This document shows positions 59,718-64,000 of a stretch of DNA of 64,000 nt, piece by piece. Position 1 is the first letter of the stretch. The number at the start of each line of letters is the position of its first letter. The DNA lies in assembly GCA_029224185.1 (NCBI GenBank), contig CM055191.1, positions 24,291,305 through 24,355,304 of the forward strand. The letters are read 5' to 3'. This stretch comes from Karalla daura (lineage: Eukaryota; Chordata; Actinopteri; Chaetodontiformes; Leiognathidae). Both the position numbers and the translations under genes were made by a program. A model generated the notes under the pieces. The model did no database searches. It was not told the origin of the DNA and was given only the letters and a program-made list of their open reading frames with translations.

Positions 59718-62700
59718 GTAAGTCCTGCAGATGCGATGTGACAAATGCTGTCTCCATCCGTCTTTCCTGTTGTCACGGGACTGCACTGGTGCCCGCTGCC
59801 AACGCATGTGTAAACCAAAGCTGCACTTCGCAAATGGATTTCATTCCTTACATAGAGCACCTCGTTGCCGAGAATGAGACTCGTTAAATCTCCTCCTGGT
59901 GAAGTAACACAGGGCCTAGTACTTTCCTTCCTGACCGTTCAAGTGAATTCATAACCGCCAGGGCTCAACTCATCCAAAGATTTTTGAGACGCTGCAAAAA
60001 TGACGACGTCTTATGATGGGAAGCCGTGTGTGACCTCTGTCCGATCTCAGTCTGAATGTGTGAACAGAGCTGTGGACGAAAGGCTCCGTATGACGAGCCG
60101 CCTGTGTTTCTCAGCACTTTCTGGAACTGCAGCTCGTGGGAGAGCACTCGTACAGCGCCACGCTGCTCCATTCCCATGACACGGGCCCCCGTGCCACCAT
60201 GAACATGGCCGTGGGCAACGGCGTGATTGCTGCTGGTCAGGACGGAGCCTGCTGTGTGATGAAGTTTAAGCACTCCACACACACGGAGGGAGAGAAAGCT
60301 GCTGCTAAAGATGGTGAGTCCTCCTGAAACGCGTCTGCCACCTCCCAATCCCAAATTAGCATGCATCATTTTCATCCGTACATTATTTTACCCGCTTTAA
60401 ACTCGGTGAGGTCGAACGGGTTCAGAGAAGCTTTTCTCCAGTGCACACATTCACTCTTACACCCACATGTTAGAGTCTCCACTTGACCTAAATATTCATA
60501 TTTTGGTTTGAAAATAGTGACCTCCTCTATATTCATAAACTGTTTTAGAACTGGGGATGCAAAAACTGGAATATGTTCTATGCTCTGCTATCATTTCATA
60601 TGTGGCCAATTCTGTGTTTATGTGGCCGATAATGTGCAATATGCGTGCATCGTAGCAGATGTGTAAGTGGGCTCGAAGATTTAAAAAAATGTGCCAGTGC
60701 TTTCATGCAAGATCTCTAGTCATCGGACATGACCTTTTTCCATTTGTCGTTTCCATTTGTCATTTCCAGTGTTCATAATCGGGGCCCATGCTCCCGTGAG
60801 CACACAAGGAACATTTAAAGATCGACAAAAACCGCGATTTCATTTTTATCACGTAACGTATTGATGTTTGATGATGTGAAAAAAAAAAGTCAGTCAGTCA
60901 GTATATATCAATCAGAGCACGGGCACGGGCCCCTTTTCCCATTCGGATGACGGCGTTCGTGTCCTGCGCGCAGCGGCGAACAGCGAGCAGCCAGGGGCCA
61001 CCAGGCGACGTGCCGGGAAAGGGAAGGACGGCGCCGCGGCGTCCGCAGATGTGTCCAGCACGAAGGACGAGACGGCTCACGTTTCTGTCACCGCTGCGGC
61101 TGAGGTGCAGTCTGACCTCAACCCCGTGGACCCACTCCAGAAAGTCGTCCGGTTTAGCCCCGACACGAGCCTTTTGATGACGGGGGGCACCGACGGACAC
61201 GTCAGAGTTTGGGAGGTAAACTTTTTATTCATTTGGGGTTGTTAAAGTCTGTAGAACGTTGTCGAGTCCTGTTAAACCTGTCAAGCGTCGCTGGCGAAGT
61301 CAATGGCAAAGGTGAAACTGTCCTCACGATGCTGTAAGGGTGTCTCTATGAATGATGGCTGGTATAATAGCGTCATAATACATGCGTCTACACATCTAAA
61401 ATCCAGCAAGTTCGGCTGTTAGAATCAAGCGCATGCATGTGCGAGCCATTCAAAGAGGAATGGCGAGAAAACGGAGGAACTTTAACTAACTAGAAGTCAG
61501 ACGAGAAATTTCTACAAATGTGGAAAAACATTGAAGGGATCCACAAGGGTTTCCTTATACGACCTGTTATGACAAATTGCAAAGCGCACATGACAAATGT
61601 GCTCATCTCTTGACCGCGCTGAGTGTGCTGTGGACTTCTCCGCAGTTTCCATCCCTGAAGAAAAAGCTCGACTTCAGAGCCCACGACGGGGAGATAGAAG
61701 ACTTGGACATAAGTCCCGGGAATAAGGTGAGACGGTGGCACAGCCTGCCCTGCTCGTTTGCTGTGAATACGCACAGTGTCACTGCACTGCCTAACGAGAA
61801 GCAGTCCTAACTGTTGTTATCGTCATCCAGCACCTGGTGACTGTTGGCCGGGACTTTGCCTGCAGTGTGTGGAGTGGCGACCGGTTGGCTATGAGCCTGA
61901 AGTGGCTCGACACCATGCCTCTTATACCCGAGAAGGCATACCGATATATGGCTTGCAGGTGCGTCAAAGAGCATCCCAGCCGTTCACCTCATTTATCTCA
62001 CCTCATTGGAATGCGTTTTTTTTATCCCGGGCTCTTCTTTCATTCCAGGTTTGGAAAAGTGGAAGACCAAAAGGACGCCATGCGCCTGTACACGGTCCAG
62101 ATCCCCCACAAACGAGACAGGAAACCTCCTCTGTGTTACGTCACCAAGTGGGATGGCAAGAGCTTCCTGCCCATGCTGACAGCCCCCTGTGGCAACGAGG
62201 TCATCTCCAGCATGGCTGTCAGGTAACTTGCACCTTTTTAGGTCGACATGCGTTGACCAGTGCTCTCGGAGAGTCGTCTTTGACATGGTCAGCACCCGCT
62301 TCCTACTCTGGACTGATTCGACTTCTCTTTCACCTCTATTCTAAACTGTGTAGCCGTCACTGCTGCTTTGCTTGTGCCCGCCTGTCCGTCCTGGGTGAGG
62401 ATCCCCCTCCTCTGTCTCTCACCCTGAGGTTTCTCCCCTTTTTTTCCCCCCTGTCAGGGTTTTTTCTCGGGAGTCGTTCCTCAGCTTTTGCGAGGGTCTA
62501 AGGACAGGGGGTCTTTCGCTTTGTACATGCTGTTGCTCTTTGTGAAGTGCAAAGGGCTGTCGTGAAATGGCACTTAAAACAAATAAGGTTGAGCTGAGCA
62601 CTCTGCTGCCGCCTTTCTACCATGTGGTACTGGCTCGACTCCACCTTTGTGCATTCGTGACAACCCTGTAGTGGAAGAGTGGCCATAGGGGTGTCATTGT

Positions 62701-63703
62701 ATCATCAATGCGTGGCCCATCATTGGAAAAATAACCCCAAAAAAACAGCGCCAGTAAGTACAATCCATCCACTCGGCTAGCAAAAAGAGCATTGCTATCC
62801 TTCGTTGTATGTATGTACTGTGTCATTGTTGTCGTCGGTACTATCCTGCAGTGGAAACGGCCTCAAGGAATAGTGCCTTTTTATAGTCCTGGAGTGCTGA
62901 GTCAAACCGGTAGCATGTAGTGGACACTAACCAGTGGGGTTGTAGGTCCCTGGACATGGCTGCAGGCGTCTTAGAAGTGTGAGGTTTGGTTACATCAACG
63001 GCTGCTGCCTGCCTGGTGACCCCACCCACCCCCCAAGGCTGACAGCCCGGGAAGCGCCGACAAACCACAGAACTGCACGACTACAACTGGCTTCATGAAA
63101 CACTCCGAGACGAACCACATCTGTGGATCTGACAAGCGCTCCTCACTTAAATCCAGAATTAAATTGCACAAAATGTCCGATGCGAAAGCCGTTTTCCACC
63201 TGTCACCCATCCGTCTATGGGGTCTAGGCTGTTTAGCTCGACTGGGCGGGACTTGGTCTTGGACTTTGTCTGTTATGAGCGGGCACTTACAATGAATAAA
63301 GCTGAAGTTAACTGTTGTTGAAAACGTGTATTAAACATGTCAAAGCAAAAGTGGCAAAGCAAACGTAGCCCTTCTGGGGGAAATCGAGACAAATCACCAG
63401 TTACTCTGTATAATGCATTCCTTCTCCCCTATCGGAGTTACTGTTTGGAGATACGGGGTGATAAACAAATGAACAGTCTCGATGGAGGCGATCGCAAAGA
63501 AATGAATTCAAATTGTTGTTGTTGAGGTTGTCTCCATTTTTAATGGTGTTTTGTTATCTCATTAAGTCTTGAAATGTTCTAGCCTAGCAGCAAAGGTTAA
63601 TATGGTTAATATGGACCTTGTCTTTGACAGCGACTCTGGAACATTCCTCGGCCTTGGAACTGTGACAGGATCAGTGGCCATGTATATTACCTTTTCCCTA
63701 CAG
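59583..63703 (+). CDS. preb: Prolactin regulatory element-binding protein / Sec12-like (7 exons, 3' end outside)
   Basis: PREB is the vertebrate Sec12: an ER membrane WD-repeat protein that loads GTP on SAR1 to start COPII coat assembly; it was also described as a Pit-1-related transcription factor. Exons 59583-59717, 60115-60313, 60974-61215, 61646-61726, 61831-61958, 62049-62222 and 63631-63703 give 344 codons in one frame. The start is the first ATG giving MGKRRMPDLYRAPFPLYAI, the family N-terminus. Other conserved blocks: GGGGASKTGIKNAVHFLEL, LLHSHDTGPRATMN, DPLQKVVRFSPD, HDGEIEDLDISPG, FLGLGTVTGSVAMYI. Human PREB has about 417 residues, so ~70 residues including the C-terminal membrane anchor lie to the right of the window. 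Looks intact. Confidence 0.96.
60115..60313 (+). CDS. preb: preb exon 2
   Basis: HFLELQLVGEHSYSATLLHS, then RATMNMAVGNGVIAAGQDG. Acceptor TCTCAG, donor GTGAGT; ends with one base of a split Ala codon. Confidence 0.95.
60314..60973. other. preb intron 2, nothing recognised
   Basis: No recognised domain or repeat in this stretch. Confidence 0.5.
60974..61215 (+). CDS. preb: preb exon 3
   Basis: A variable basic/Ala-rich linker (GATRRRAGKGKDGAAAS) as in mammalian PREB, then VQSDLNPVDPLQKVVRFSPD and GGTDGHVRVWE, a WD repeat. Acceptor GCGCAG, donor GTAAAC. Confidence 0.93.
61216..61645. other. preb intron 3, nothing recognised
   Basis: No recognised domain or repeat in this stretch. Confidence 0.5.
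61646..61726 (+). CDS. preb: preb exon 4
   Basis: 27 codons, FPSLKKKLDFRAHDGEIEDL to SPGNK; WD-type GH/AHDGEIEDL motif. Donor GTGAGA. Confidence 0.94.
61831..61958 (+). CDS. preb: preb exon 5
   Basis: HLVTVGRDFACSVWSGDRLA to KAYRYMAC; WD blade. Acceptor ATCCAG, donor GTGCGT. Confidence 0.94.
62049..62222 (+). CDS. preb: preb exon 6
   Basis: FGKVEDQKDAMRLYTVQIPH, KRDRKPPLCYVTKWDGKSF and CGNEVISSMAV; conserved propeller segment. Donor GTAACT. Confidence 0.95.
62356..62598 (+). repeat. LINE/SINE 3' tail repeat, copy 2
   Basis: In preb intron 6. Same string of blocks as the minus-strand copy at 4146-4345 (GCTTGTGCCCGC, CTGGGTGAGGATCC, GAGGGTCTAAGGACAGGGGG, GAAATGGCACTTA), ending AAGGTTGAGCTGAGC. 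Confidence 0.7.
62599..63630. other. preb intron 6, nothing recognised
   Basis: No recognised domain; short open frames on both strands lack support. Confidence 0.5.
63631..63703 (+). CDS. preb: preb exon 7
   Basis: SDSGTFLGLGTVTGSVAMYI then TFSLQ, the last propeller blade. Donor GTAAAG after CAG, phase 0. Membrane-anchor exons are beyond the window. Confidence 0.95.
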
Positions 63704-63808
63704 GTAAAGGCCAGGTGGACACAACACATGCACATGTACATAACTGACGTTTTCAGTTTCAAAAGAGAAGTCGGCCAACTGGCCCTGCTGTCTGATCTTA
63801 ACCTTGCC

Positions 63809-63812
<4 letters not shown>

Positions 63813-63876
<64 letters not shown>

Positions 63877-63882
63877 TCTCTG

Positions 63883-63931
<49 letters not shown>

Positions 63932-64000
63932 GTCTCTCTGTCTCTCTCTGTCTCTCTCTGTCTCTCTGTCTCTCTCTGTCTCTCTCTCTGTCTCTCTCTC
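63813..64000. repeat. (TC)n microsatellite with TG interruptions
   Basis: Pure CT repeat followed by variant CTGT/CTCTGT units up to the window edge, in a preb intron. Confidence 0.97.

Overview
The window is vertebrate nuclear DNA, almost certainly from a ray-finned (teleost) fish. It has intron-split genes with GT/AG borders, long simple repeats (CA, TA, TCTA and TC runs) and a dense, nested mix of transposon families typical of fish: Tc1-like, hAT, piggyBac, CMC/EnSpm-like, L1/Tx1-like, L2-like, Ty3/Gypsy and BEL/Pao. Nothing bacterial is present, so operons and ribosome binding sites do not apply. Two ordinary host genes frame the window. Positions 1098-16496 (minus strand) hold nine coding exons of adcy3, adenylate cyclase type 3: the start codon, six membrane spans, the complete C1 catalytic domain and part of the C1b linker. 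The rest of the gene lies to the left of the window. Positions 59583-63703 (plus strand) hold seven coding exons of preb, the Sec12-like WD-repeat exchange factor for SAR1. Its last part, including the membrane anchor, lies to the right of the window. Exon phases join without conflict in both genes.  The introns of adcy3 carry LINE remnants, a LINE endonuclease fragment with a degenerate 2A-like motif, a roughly 3.2 kb inverted repeat at 9.1-12.3 kb and an overlapping hAT-type non-autonomous element.  From about 20.6 to 58.3 kb the window is a transposon graveyard. An L1-like LINE (21.6-31.8 kb) is split by a complete Tc1-like element that itself contains a solo LTR, then by a truncated Ty3/Gypsy element joined to a Tc1 fragment.  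From 36 to 55.3 kb three poorly described fish multicopy gene families appear as decayed copies: a SAMD3-like family, a DDE-integrase-core gene (39.3-40.4 kb, minus) and a G2E3-like HECT gene (about 41.6-55.3 kb, plus). The HECT pseudogene is split by a BEL/Pao retrotransposon. That retrotransposon is in turn split by a 3642 bp DNA transposon with CACT-type ends and a TA target duplication, which carries a transposase-like C-terminal region together with SAMD3-like exons. This nested element, and the clustering of the three families, is the most interesting signal in the window. Identifications rest on recognised motifs and exon structure; no database search was possible.
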